Assembly (NCBI GenBank): GCA_022592445.1
Contig: JABYQR010000114.1
Span: 53,994 to 117,993, forward strand
Source of the DNA: Cytidiella melzeri
Taxonomy: Eukaryota; Basidiomycota; Agaricomycetes; Polyporales; Irpicaceae
Reading direction: 5' to 3'
Length of the DNA stretch: 64,000 nucleotides
Positions within the stretch are counted from its first letter, which is position 1. Each line of letters opens with the position of its first letter. The notes under the pieces are model-generated. The model had not been told where the DNA came from. It searched no databases and saw nothing but the letters and a program-made list of their open reading frames with translations. Shown piece by piece: positions 10,401 to 19,218 of the stretch. A program made the translations under genes and the position numbers.

Positions 10401-12067
10401 GCCGACATAGCGGGCGCGTAGAGTACATTCTTGAGAAGGTACCGGGTGCTCGAGTTACCATTGGGCGCAGTGACATACATGTCGCCTAGTCCGGTCGCGC
10501 GAAACATCTGAGAGTTTGCGGCGCGAATCGAACGGGTAGAGATCTCCCTGTAGTTCTCGAGGAGTTCGCGGTAAGGTGTCATATGGCTGGTTGCACCGGA
10601 ATCGTAGATCTCGACAGTGGCGGGGAGTTCATTTGGTTCGTCGTGAACCTCGGTGATAGCTGCGGTTGCAACGTCGCAGTCCATGAATTCGGAACAATCG
10701 ATCTCCTGATTGTCCTCGTACACAGCAGCAAACCACCCTTCGTCGATGATGACCTCGGCTGCAGTGGCGGTTTCCTTCGGCTTAGTGGGAGCCTTTGTCT
10801 CGGTCGCTGACTCCTTCGTAGAGTTCGCGCGTTCCTTCTTCGGAGGAGCAGGACTCGGGCACTGAGGCGATTTGTGACCCTTACCGCCGCACCTGTAGCA
10901 AGTGACGTCGGCGTTGTCCGAAGAGGATGTGGTGGCTTTGTCTTTGCCGTTCCCACGACCGCGTCCACGACCTCGGCCTCGACCTTGGCCTCTTCCGCGC
11001 TGAGAATTTCCAGCAGCGTTCGCCGATTCCTCCTTCTTGGGTCGCGTGCTCGATGTGGATGCTGATCCCACGGCACCGCTCGCAGCGGCTCGTGACTGCG
11101 CCTCGATCCGAAGTTGGTTAATGAGCTCATTCGGGTCGAGTTTCTTGGCAGCAGTTGCGGCAACAGTCGAGTTATAAACACGAATTGAATTCTCGTAAGC
11201 AACGACAACGTGTTTGTAGGCAGCAGGAATAGAAGATATGATGGCGGCGAGGAAATTTTCGTCTGAGACGGTGACATTTTGTTCGCCAAGTTTGTCCCGC
11301 ACCTGAATGATCTCATCGAGGTGGGACTGCATCTTCTTCCCATCGGTACACTTGATTGTATATAATCGCTCGAGGGAGGTGGCTTGAGTGATGGCGGTGC
11401 TCACACCGAAACGGGCCTTCAACGCAGCCATGACTTCGTGCGGCTCGGTCTTCGACTTTACGGTGAGGAAGATTGCGTCAGGGATCTTGTTCATGAGCGC
11501 AGCGCGGAGGGCATTCTTCTCCGTGGCGTTCGCAGCTGGTGCTGCCTGAACCATGTAGTCCCCGACGTCGCATCCAAGCGCAATCATTGTGGCGCGCTCC
11601 GACCAAATTTGGTAATTTCTGCCGTCTGACTGCAACTTAGGCAAGTCCGCGAATGCTTTGAAAATCGATGACATCGCGTGGCGAGGGGGAGGAGGCGCTA
11701 CTGGCTGAACAACTGGTGGTGCGTGAGGCTGTGGCTGTGGTGGCTGTCCCGATGACTGGGCTTGTGGTCTATCAGGTGGTACCTGACGAGAGTGGTCTCG
11801 ACGTCCCTGAGTGCGATCGCGATGGGCGTTTCGCTGAATCCGTGTGATTTGTCCGATATCGGTGTCCTCGTGCCAGTCAGACTGTAATGTAGTCCGCGGA
11901 ACGCGATTATACCTGTTCGGACAAGGAGAGGTTTGGCAAACCTCCCAAAGGTTATCCGGATCCGAAGGGTCCCGATGTCGATCGCAGAACTGGAGTTTGT
12001 CGTAGAAGTAGTGGAGCCGATAACACGATAGGAGTGAGTAGTCAACAGCGGCTTCGTCGTCAGACAT
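7472..12067 (-). CDS. Copia gag-pol polyprotein (1531 aa), Copia-1
   Basis: One uninterrupted frame from ATG at 12067. In order: Gag with a CCHC zinc knuckle (CYRCGGKGHKSPQC), aspartic protease (YDSGATSHM), integrase with an HHCC-like region and a D,D,E core (MDLWGPAP; HSDRGGEF; EHNGSAERVHR), reverse transcriptase (ACLYGLKQAGRRW and the VHVDDMS active site), and RNase H (SDADG, STVEAEY). The order protease-integrase-RT-RNase H defines the Ty1/Copia superfamily. The product makes virus-like particles, copies the element RNA and integrates it. No stop or frameshift is seen, so this copy may be functional. Its sister copy at 45107 has a nearly identical protein but many synonymous differences. 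Antisense frames inside it are shadows. Confidence 0.95.
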   Translation of the reverse strand: MSDDEAAVDYSLLSCYRLHYFYDKLQFCDRHRDPSDPDNLWEVCQTSPCPNRYNRVPRTTLQSDWHEDTDIGQITRIQRNAHRDRTQGRRDHSRQVPPDRPQAQSSGQPPQPQPHAPPVVQPVAPPPPRHAMSSIFKAFADLPKLQSDGRNYQIWSERATMIALGCDVGDYMVQAAPAANATEKNALRAALMNKIPDAIFLTVKSKTEPHEVMAALKARFGVSTAITQATSLERLYTIKCTDGKKMQSHLDEIIQVRDKLGEQNVTVSDENFLAAIISSIPAAYKHVVVAYENSIRVYNSTVAATAAKKLDPNELINQLRIEAQSRAAASGAVGSASTSSTRPKKEESANAAGNSQRGRGQGRGRGRGRGRGNGKDKATTSSSDNADVTCYRCGGKGHKSPQCPSPAPPKKERANSTKESATETKAPTKPKETATAAEVIIDEGWFAAVYEDNQEIDCSEFMDCDVATAAITEVHDEPNELPATVEIYDSGATSHMTPYRELLENYREISTRSIRAANSQMFRATGLGDMYVTAPNGNSSTRYLLKNVLYAPAMSATLVSLGRLDDAGLHISLWNGTCQIRRGFRGDLIATIPKVDGLYRVSHGDQAMATLVTPISLYELHKRLGHVSYAYLKRMLKEGTIVGVQVSPSQMDEVECDACLRAKAIRKPIASERLSPLAANFGDLIHMDLWGPAPVMTIHHGLYTYTLFDDSTSWLDEPLLRSKDEAFSKYVTYDVALEIQYGIRVKCLHSDRGGEFLSNDMTAYLALRGTQRHLTAHDTPEHNGSAERVHRTIFNCVRAMLIASGLPRSLWGYAHAYAVYLFNRTARRRIDFKTPHEARFKSPPDISNLRPFGAICYVKRLPKTGKLADKAVEGRWLGPEEGSNGFWVYWPTTKTATVERNIVFSQRETPLVEGELPEIDLEPVSEVIAEGIPAVSSFPSDERSIEIPSEVSVPEAPEIVHGKRDRKPTAKVRALTEGRATTGDELDESDEVISANIVHAMSDVASGDPRTLAEAMKRPNWPAIKEAMEDEVSRLEKRESWDYVNLPTGTNVINNKWVFRTKRDERGNEIAQRARLVARGDTQVDGVDYAADDTFAPVAKMASIRSILALSAKSGYEIHQVDVKSAYLYGRLEPGEEIYMKPPKGVELNGLKPGQVLKLKACLYGLKQAGRRWAKTLRKHMEDIGFTRSEHDHAVYYRHLPDGHLIVVFVHVDDMSLTTPDLARMKLVKDKIQQRFEIVDSGEIKWMLGIEVTRDKDTGTISLSQGTYIDQILERYGFSDIKPLAIPIDTQVLLTKEACPSTAAEIAAMRDKPYREALGALMYTSVATRPDITYAVSQLAKFGENPGPAHWTALKRVYAYLKKTRDLRLTLGGTENSELVGYSDADGMSNEDRHAISGYVFLIGGAVSWSSKRQELVSLSTVEAEYVALTHATKEAIWLKNFLTEVYRAPVEPVEIRDNNQGAIALARDDKFHARTKHIDIRYHFIRYAIESKKVLLRYCPTEDMTADILTKALPSMKSKHFASSMGLAQA

Positions 12068-12108
12068 ACGACAGGCGTTGAGATAACCGAGAGGGTCAGA
12101 GCCTCTCG

Positions 12109-12120
12109 GGGCTCATAACC
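12109..12120 (-). other. Copia-1 primer-binding site matching initiator tRNA-Met anticodon arm
   Basis: The plus strand reads GGGCTCATAACC immediately inside the 5' LTR. This is identical to the conserved anticodon stem-loop of fungal initiator tRNA-Met (anticodon CAU), not to its 3' acceptor end. Drosophila copia and yeast Ty5 use such a cleaved half-tRNA as primer, so the same mechanism is inferred here. Confidence 0.8.
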
Positions 12121-12532
12121 TAAAGAAGTCCTCTCGAGGAACTTCCTTGTACGCAGGGCGCTACGCAAGCGCTGGCTCTGATATCCTATCGGATGCCGCG
12201 TACTCGACCTAGTGACACGAAGTGTCAATAACCTCAGAGTGATGGTTGAACTCTGTATATTCACCTAGTGACACGAAGTGTCAATACTTTACAAGAGTAA
12301 GTACAATACAACTACAGAGATAAAGAACAGACTTACACCTCAGAGTGATGGTCGAACTCTGAGGGTACTTGATACCACGGCCAGTCCGTATATATAGTGT
12401 CCGTGAGTGGCTAGACGTACAGGAGACGGAAGCATCGAGACGAGATGAATGACGGACGGAACAGGAAGTAATATACAGACGCCGAACGCGTCGGGTTGCC
12501 AAAACAAGGAAGAGCGCAAAGAATATTCAACA
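12121..12532 (-). repeat. 5' LTR of Copia-1
   Basis: 412 bp, matching the 3' LTR at all but one position that I could find. It should carry the promoter (TATATATAG box near 12390) and start of the element transcript. Confidence 0.92.
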
Positions 12533-12537
12533 ACCTG

Positions 12538-12869
12538 TGTTACTAAAACTTTTGACAACATGATTGGGGATTTAAACACATGTTGTCACATTCAGTGGGG
12601 TCACGCTAGGTCACTCAAATCAAGCTCAAAACACCAGATTCAGGTGCCTAAAATTGACAGCATTGGTGTACATGTAATCTGTGACACCAGCAGTTCAACA
12701 TCATCCGAGGGCCTTCTGGTATCTGTGGCTCCTGTTACAGTCGTAATAGTAGTACAGTATTTGTTGAAGTTCAAGCCTTGTTATGATTTGTTCAGCATTT
12801 TGCAGCAAATAACGGCCCGATCACGTGATAAGGTCCAAATCTGGTAATAGCTTGCGTCGCCATCATCTC
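12538..12869. other. Host spacer between Copia-1 and the LINE
   Basis: Unique-looking DNA that lay between the two insertion sites. A 132-codon plus frame (12449-12847) overlaps the Copia LTR and has no recognisable motif, so it is not called. Confidence 0.4.
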
Positions 12870-12940
12870 GTTCACACAACAACCAAACAGTCACCCATCG
12901 TGAGTTCATCAGTATTGGTGCTCAGGAAAAAGCGCGAGCA

Positions 12941-15900
12941 ATGGTGTTCGTGAACAAGCGTTGGAAAGCGCATATGCCTCGGCTGCGGTCTGACCTCATT
13001 AATCATAATGACATCAACTGCGTTGCAATGGATATTGGAGATAGGGTCATGACCTTCTTAAATGTCTACAATTCTCATGAAGCAAACTCGGCTCTCACTT
13101 ACCTGGAGAACCATGTTTCTACATTACCACACATTACTTTTATGTGTGGGGACTTCAATATTCGCCACCCAAATTGGGATAAGAACGAACGAACTAATCG
13201 TCGCCCTCGCTATTTAAGACAAGGGGACGATCTCATTGCTCTTTCTGAGATGGAGCTGGGACTTGTGCTACTTAATGACCCGTACGGGCCTCCAACGTGG
13301 CGCTCAAACAACTCGGACAATCGTCCAGGTGTACTCGATTTGGTGTGGGCAGATCCGGCGTATATTCCGGGCTCGTTACACATCAACTCTGATGGTCGTA
13401 ATAATAGTGACCACTCCATATTGGAATGGGATGTATATGTTGATAGTAAGCCTGAGATTGGGCCTACAATTGGCAAAGTATCTGCAGCAGGGCGTGAATT
13501 TGTCAAACGCGTGCGGAAAGGCATTGATCTTATCCTACGGGATGAGGAGTACAGTTCGAGGGAACAAGTGGAAAATGCAACAGAGCGCTTCAACCTATGG
13601 GCGCAAGAAGCATGGAATAGCTTGGCTGCTGTGCCAGACTTGAGCCAAGCGGCAAAAGGGTGGTGGAATGCTGAATGTTCTGCTGCTGCAAAAGCTTCTA
13701 GGATTGCTCGGAAAGTATCGGATGATGCTTCGAGGGCATATCGAAAAGCGACCAAAGTAAACATGGTCAATTATTCGCAATCTCATGCGGAAGAATGCGC
13801 TGATGCCTTTGCTGATGCAGAGGACAAGTGGAAAGATGCTCAGAGAGAGTTGCGTAAAGCAACAAACCGAGCGAAACGGAGTTTCTTTGATCGCACAATT
13901 CAGAGAATCCACCACCAAAAAGTTTGGGATGTCGTTGGCTGGGTCAAGCCGCGCCCCATTGACTCAACAACGGGCATTATAGGCCCTGATGGGAATCCAT
14001 GTTCCACCAAAGAGCAGCTTGCGGAAGCGTTCCAAGAGCAGTTCTGTCCTAGTATTCAGCGACCAGTTGATGAGAAATACATTGAGCTGATCCCCCAGGC
14101 CCCTGAGAGGGAGTGGGCAGACTTCAGCTTGGCGGAAATCCTTGAGGAGTTGAAGAAGACATCAAATATGTCTGCACCAGGCCCAGACCACCTGTCATGG
14201 TTCTGGCTGAAGCGCATTGTCATTCAAGGCCCTTATGACTTTAGTTGCAAGGACTTTGAGGATAAAGGAGATGCTACAGCAGCATCTAGGGTCCGGCATC
14301 TGTTTAACGGATGCATCAAGTTTGGTGTGTTCCCGTCTGCATTCAAAGAGTCAAAGACAGTGATCATACCCAAACCAAATAAGCCGGATTACACGAAGCC
14401 CAAAGCGTATCGTCCGATAGTCTTGCTAAATTGTATTGGCAAGTTGTTAGAGAAAGTCATAGCGAAGCGATTACAATTTGAGTCGCAGAAGTTTGGCATT
14501 ACTCATCCTTGCCAATTTGGCGGAACGATGCAGCATTCAACTACGGATGCGGGAGTGCAAGTTGTTCACAACGTGCGAGAAGGATGGGCGAGGAATAGGT
14601 TGTCCTCTGCTCTTCTGGTAGACGTGGCGCAGTTTTTCCCGTCGGTAAACCACACTATAGCCACTGGCGTGTTTAGACGGCAGGGCTTTAATTCAAAAAT
14701 CTGCGACTTCTTTGAGGATTACTTCAGGGGCCGTATGACCAAATTCTGCTTCCAGGGATCTGAGACAGACCCTAAGGATTGTTCGGTAGGAGCAGGGCAG
14801 GGCGCTGTCTTATCTCCACCGTTAACAGCATTGTACCTAGCCCCGGCTCTACATCATGTGGCGCCCACGAACCAGGTGCTTGAGGGGGATCAAACCTTGC
14901 AATTCTTTGTCGATGATGGGTGGATACATGTATTTGGCCCTCCAATGGCAAAAGCGCGCATTAACCAACAACTTATAGCAAACGCTAGGTTGCTGGAACG
15001 CATATATGTAAAAATGACCGATGCCATGAGAATGGCAGGGTTAGAAGTAGAAGGGGATAAGACCGAACTTATCCACTTCAGAAATAGCACCAAACCTTGG
15101 AGCCCAGGTGAACCTTTGGGCCCAAGTGTGAATTTGCCAAGCCATGACGGGACAGTAATTGTCATTAAGCCTAAGGAGGTTGTACGATACCTGGGCTTCT
15201 TTTTCACTCCTAGACTTACATGGAGGGAGCACATAAGACGGTATGCTAACAAGGCGTGTAGCACTGTCAATGCGTTGCGATTACTTGGTAACTCTCAACG
15301 AGGATTTAATCCTTATCATAAGAGACGGTTGTACATCTCTAACGTGCTTCCAGTCCTACTCTACGGTGCACAACTGTGGTGGGATCCCAATTGGAAGCGA
15401 CAGAAATGGATTGCGAAAGAGCTTCAACTTGCTCAGTCGCGAGCTGCGAGGTGGATCACAGGTGGCTTTAAGACCACTCCGATTGGTGCACTCGAGATGA
15501 TGGCTGGGCTCATTCCCATCCGACACCAAGTAGACAAATTTATGTCGAAAGCTGCTCTTAGAGTGAGAACAGTGCATCGAGGTCACCCCCTCCGGGCTAA
15601 TCTCCCGGCGGAGTGGGAGACAAACGATGCAAATTGTCGCATGCCTTTTCCTTTGGGGGCACGACGATATAAAGTGGATTCGCCTTTGGCGCACATCCAT
15701 AGAATAGGGATGACTTCAGACGAAGCCTTTGATCCTGTTGATGTTGAAAACTGGCCTGGTAAACGCATTCTAGATGAGTTCCAGGACAGAATCAAGTTCT
15801 TTGTGGATGCGCCTAACAAATCCTCCAACGATTTTAAGTCGTGGGTGGATGGAGATCTGAAACCTCGAATTGAGTTCACAGAACATAATGAAGACATTCG

Positions 15901-17578
15901 TTCAGTTTGGACTGACGGGTCTCTTATATGGGATGGGTCTGCAAAAAGACGCAAGTCGGGAGCAGCCTGGACTACACGACACATGGGTGTAACTCTTACT
16001 AGGAAACACACCCCTATGGGCAATTCTGGCGTATATGACGCTGAAATTTGCGCTCTTGCTATGGGTATTAGTGATGCTGTCATGAACATTCCTGATAGTA
16101 TCACTGAAATCCACCTCTTTGCTGACAACAAGTCTGCATTGCAATCCATCCTGAAGCCAAATGTTGGCCCAGGACAGATGATGCGTTTGGTAGTGTGCCG
16201 AAGGGTGCGAGACTTCTTGAGCGCAAACCCTGCACGCTATGTGGGGCTGCATTGGGTACCAAGTCACATTGGCCTCGCACTCAACGAGGACATGGACAAA
16301 TTTGCCAAAGAGGCTACAGAAAACCCACAACCGAGATTTACCTCGTGGAGTGTGGCACGTCAAGACAAAGATGCAATGGCTATTAAACGGTGGCATCGTC
16401 TTATGAAAGACTTTGATTACAAAGGGCACAGCAACGTTATTAAAACGTCTGAATTCAAGGGAGTGACACCAGTAGCCAAACGGCATTGGTGGTTGAAAAA
16501 CCTTGGCGGAGCTCAGTCAGCGTTGTATAACGTTGATAAGCCTGATAATACAGTGGGTGTGGCGGAATATGCTGCTGCTACACGTCTCATCTCAGGACAC
16601 ATGCCTATTGGCGAGTTCCGTGAAAGATTTCACCTGGAGGGCCCCGCGGAATGTGCGTGTGGCGCTATTGAAACTCGAAAGCATCTGCTGGACGAGTGTC
16701 TTTTGTGGTACCGTGCTTGGAGACCACCTGACCCATACAACCAAGAGGAGCTAGCAGCTCTTGCGAGTATGGATTCTGCAGATTTCCAAAACTGCACACA
16801 GTCGTTTGGACAAAACGAACTTCTTGTGTTCTTGATCATGAACCCCATGGCAGGAACTTTTGAATGGGCTAATCTGGTGGAAACGAGAACCTCAGATTTA
16901 GCTGCAAATTGTTTCAACTCCTACGCAGTAACACGAGTGTGGGCTGAAACAATACTTAAACAAACCGTGTTTGGAGCCCATACCAAGTGGAAGCCAATCG
17001 ATTACAGTCCCAAATCCCACCGGCAGTTTATGCGTGAGGTGTGGAGATCAGGACATGAGTGGACTATAAGGACGCTCATACACAAAGGGGAGGCTTCTGA
17101 GGAGCAGAAGCGTGACCCAATATTGAAGGTGAAGAAGCCGAAGGAGAAACATATTCCAGCGGATGATCACCATGCCAAAGCGGAAGCTGAGGCCAATGCT
17201 AGGTCAGAGGAGGACCGGGCAAAGTTCGTCGAATGGTTTTTCAAAAATCTAACAGACGATTTGGAGTTTAAATCTCCACACTCCAGTTGGTGGGGGCCGC
17301 AGAGGGAGCGGCAATACCTTGCTAATGGAAGGCCAGCGGATGCGCTGGATTTCGGAGAGGATGAGTTTCGCCTTCCTGTGGCAAACAGTGATTCCAATTC
17401 GAGACGCGATGGTCATCATGAGGACGGTGGCGAGGTCGACCCCTCGCTGTCGGAATCTACGCGGTGGCGGGCGAACCCCAGTCAGACAGGACGCTTGGCT
17501 TGGGGGGAACCCACGGATGCGGGTTGGGGTGTCCTCTACCCCGCATCCGGCGAAGGAACCCTTCACCTAAATGAGTGA
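12941..17578 (+). CDS. LINE ORF2: endonuclease (partial), reverse transcriptase, RNase H (1545 aa from first ATG)
   Basis: The frame is open from about 12852, through the TSD, to 17578; the first ATG is at 12941. Visible parts: C-terminal half of an EEP/APE-type endonuclease (GDFNIRHPNWD near residue 70, SDHSIL near 160); reverse transcriptase with LLVDVAQFFPSVNH, GAGQGAVLSPP and the FVDD active site; RNase H with WTDGS, DAEI, ADNKS and the final acidic motif in LNEDMDKFAKEA; then a C-x-C...H-x4-C zinc-binding motif (CACGAIETRKHLLDEC). No stop interrupts 1545 codons. The missing endonuclease N-terminus (first catalytic residues) should make this copy unable to nick a target by itself. About 200 extra residues follow the zinc motif and are of unknown role. 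Confidence 0.9.
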   Translation: MVFVNKRWKAHMPRLRSDLINHNDINCVAMDIGDRVMTFLNVYNSHEANSALTYLENHVSTLPHITFMCGDFNIRHPNWDKNERTNRRPRYLRQGDDLIALSEMELGLVLLNDPYGPPTWRSNNSDNRPGVLDLVWADPAYIPGSLHINSDGRNNSDHSILEWDVYVDSKPEIGPTIGKVSAAGREFVKRVRKGIDLILRDEEYSSREQVENATERFNLWAQEAWNSLAAVPDLSQAAKGWWNAECSAAAKASRIARKVSDDASRAYRKATKVNMVNYSQSHAEECADAFADAEDKWKDAQRELRKATNRAKRSFFDRTIQRIHHQKVWDVVGWVKPRPIDSTTGIIGPDGNPCSTKEQLAEAFQEQFCPSIQRPVDEKYIELIPQAPEREWADFSLAEILEELKKTSNMSAPGPDHLSWFWLKRIVIQGPYDFSCKDFEDKGDATAASRVRHLFNGCIKFGVFPSAFKESKTVIIPKPNKPDYTKPKAYRPIVLLNCIGKLLEKVIAKRLQFESQKFGITHPCQFGGTMQHSTTDAGVQVVHNVREGWARNRLSSALLVDVAQFFPSVNHTIATGVFRRQGFNSKICDFFEDYFRGRMTKFCFQGSETDPKDCSVGAGQGAVLSPPLTALYLAPALHHVAPTNQVLEGDQTLQFFVDDGWIHVFGPPMAKARINQQLIANARLLERIYVKMTDAMRMAGLEVEGDKTELIHFRNSTKPWSPGEPLGPSVNLPSHDGTVIVIKPKEVVRYLGFFFTPRLTWREHIRRYANKACSTVNALRLLGNSQRGFNPYHKRRLYISNVLPVLLYGAQLWWDPNWKRQKWIAKELQLAQSRAARWITGGFKTTPIGALEMMAGLIPIRHQVDKFMSKAALRVRTVHRGHPLRANLPAEWETNDANCRMPFPLGARRYKVDSPLAHIHRIGMTSDEAFDPVDVENWPGKRILDEFQDRIKFFVDAPNKSSNDFKSWVDGDLKPRIEFTEHNEDIRSVWTDGSLIWDGSAKRRKSGAAWTTRHMGVTLTRKHTPMGNSGVYDAEICALAMGISDAVMNIPDSITEIHLFADNKSALQSILKPNVGPGQMMRLVVCRRVRDFLSANPARYVGLHWVPSHIGLALNEDMDKFAKEATENPQPRFTSWSVARQDKDAMAIKRWHRLMKDFDYKGHSNVIKTSEFKGVTPVAKRHWWLKNLGGAQSALYNVDKPDNTVGVAEYAAATRLISGHMPIGEFRERFHLEGPAECACGAIETRKHLLDECLLWYRAWRPPDPYNQEELAALASMDSADFQNCTQSFGQNELLVFLIMNPMAGTFEWANLVETRTSDLAANCFNSYAVTRVWAETILKQTVFGAHTKWKPIDYSPKSHRQFMREVWRSGHEWTIRTLIHKGEASEEQKRDPILKVKKPKEKHIPADDHHAKAEAEANARSEEDRAKFVEWFFKNLTDDLEFKSPHSSWWGPQRERQYLANGRPADALDFGEDEFRLPVANSDSNSRRDGHHEDGGEVDPSLSESTRWRANPSQTGRLAWGEPTDAGWGVLYPASGEGTLHLNE

Positions 17579-18028
17579 AAGGGCTTTTGTGTGCCATGAC
17601 CTGGCATGTTGGTAAATGTTGTGTTTCTTCAACGGAGGGGGGGTTATTTTCTCTTTCTGCGTAGTAGCGACAACGCGCTTAGACGGGGCTAAGTCATCAG
17701 GCCTAGGACATACCACATTCAACCGTCCTGAAAAAACCGTCAGAAAGTAGCAGTTGCAGCGGGCACTCGCAGCCGCAGGCCAACATGGGGCCGGGGGTCT
17801 ATGTCTCCCTTTCTGTTTCTGCCAAGTATAGGTTGTGACACTTGGGCGGTGCCTGAACACCACTGCCTCGCTGTCCGGTCCACACCACTCATCCGAGGAC
17901 TGTATAAAACAACCCACAATCGGGACGGGCGCTGGCAGCCGTTTCATGGTTTCGGATTATGGTCTCACATGTAACTACGTTACGCACGGACCTTTATAAA
18001 CTTAGATAATAAAAAAAAAAAAAAAAAA
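17579..18028 (+). other. LINE 3' UTR and poly(A) tail
   Basis: 450 nt between the ORF2 stop and the A-tract (18011-18028). No gene. The 3' UTR of LINEs is normally recognised by the element's own reverse transcriptase. Confidence 0.7.
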
Positions 18029-18042
18029 GTTCACACAACAAC

Positions 18043-19100
18043 GAGTAAGGAACTGAAGTCTGCCCCCAATCGTCTGCTACTGCAGCCTAAGCCATTCCTC
18101 ACTATCTGTACCAAGAACCATGACAAGATAAGCACAACGTTAACGACCTCGTGGTGGTCAATGCGCAGTGGTTCACACTCGGAACTACTCGCGACGAGAT
18201 ATCGCATTGCCACACCAGCGAGTCATCGTCGACATCTGACACAGAGACGTTCAAGGGCTCAAAGGGCCAATTCCTCCATGCTACTGCGATACGGGGCTGG
18301 CTGTGCAGGAAGACCGGGGTGTGTGGCACAACGAACCCTCCCGAAAGCGAGCTGGCCTCACCGTCTTTACCCGTGTAGTTTCGGTCAGGAGTAATTTGAC
18401 AACCTTCAAACTTTTCTCCTCCGATGCCTGACTGCAAATAGCAGTGATGTGCGCCGTGTCTGCACAACCAGCGATTTTGCACTGCCACAATCGCGACCCG
18501 CTTCATGCTAGACGATCACTTGTCCGATTCCATGCGGATTGCGCCAAGTCCCACGGTTTCAGTATGACTACTCGTCCCGAAGCTCAGGTGAAGATAGTTC
18601 GCATATGCTGCAAGGAATGGTCAGTGCCCGCCGTTATTGCCTTGCTGCACATTAGGAGTAAAACCGAGTAAAGCCCAGGTACGTCTCCTTTTCTCTTCTC
18701 ATTTTTCTAGCCGCCATTGACAAGACACGGCACTGCAAGGGTTTGAGGAGATATCACGATTGACGTTACACTTTGATCTTGACTGATTCACAGCTGCAGT
18801 GTAGCCAAAACACCTCAAACATGTCAAGTCGGCGCAAGCGCGGGACCGCGTTCGTATGCGCTCCAGTTCTGATTTTGAGGTCGGAGAGACAGCCATTCTC
18901 TCCAGGCTACTCCGGCACGGCGCACCCTTCACTTTTGGGACGTGTTACTAGTGACACAATGTCAGAAATCTGTCTCGAAACAGTGGGATGAACCGGGATG
19001 GAAGCTTGTGCGACTCCAAACTGCAGATTGCGAGGGAGCTGCGTACCTCGTGTATCTGGGAAATGCGGTAAAGTCTGCGGTGGATACTCAGTGTCTTCCC
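18043..19100. other. Intergenic region upstream of the TmpA-like gene
   Basis: No supported exon on either strand. Open frames here are short and motif-free. The right end should hold the promoter of the following gene. Confidence 0.4.
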
Positions 19101-19103
19101 AGG

Positions 19104-19111
19104 TATATAAG
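19104..19111 (+). promoter_or_regulatory. TATA box of the TmpA-like gene
   Basis: TATATAAG lies 108 nt before the ATG at 19219, a normal fungal TATA-to-start distance. The CT-rich stretch between it and the ATG is typical of highly expressed fungal genes. Inference from position and sequence only. Confidence 0.5.
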
Positions 19112-19218
19112 CTTGCCCTCCAAAGCCTTGGAAGGCATCGACATCGGTCGCTCACTCAACCACTCTCCTGTTGACAAGCCTCCTCTGTTCACTCCCACAG
19201 TTGTCTTCAATCCTCGAA

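Larger units (their letters stand above)
7048..12537 (-). mobile_element. Copia-1: intact Ty1/Copia LTR retrotransposon with 5-bp TSD
   Basis: Complete element in minus orientation. The 412-bp LTRs lie at 7053-7464 (3') and 12121-12532 (5') and begin TGTTGAATATTC in element orientation. The target-site duplication ACCTG is at 7048-7052 and 12533-12537. The two LTRs differ at one position that I could find (7173 versus 12247 region, C/T), so the insertion is recent. A single gag-pol frame fills the interior. The primer-binding site matches the anticodon arm of initiator tRNA-Met, and a TGAGGGGGAG polypurine tract adjoins the 3' LTR. All parts needed for autonomous movement appear present. Confidence 0.95.
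12870..18042 (+). mobile_element. 5'-truncated LINE (Tad1-like non-LTR retrotransposon) with 14-bp TSD and poly(A)
   Basis: Bounded by a perfect 14-bp target-site duplication GTTCACACAACAAC at 12870-12883 and 18029-18042. The element proper is 12884-18028 and ends in a run of 18 A. The 5' end starts inside the endonuclease coding region, so the promoter, any ORF1 and the N-terminal endonuclease motifs are absent. This is the normal outcome of incomplete target-primed reverse transcription. The endonuclease-RT-RNase H-zinc finger layout fits the Tad1 clade of fungal LINEs. The perfect TSD and open frame point to a recent insertion. Confidence 0.9.

Noticed and set aside
10579..11343. Long arginine-rich frame on the same strand as Copia-1 pol but in another register
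   Set aside because: It mirrors GC-rich codons of Gag; the same shadow appears in Copia-2 at 45861-46463. The Gag frame has the zinc knuckle.
7048..18042. Single composite element made of Copia-1 and the LINE
   Set aside because: Each has its own distinct target-site duplication and 330 bp of separate DNA lies between them, so they are independent insertions.
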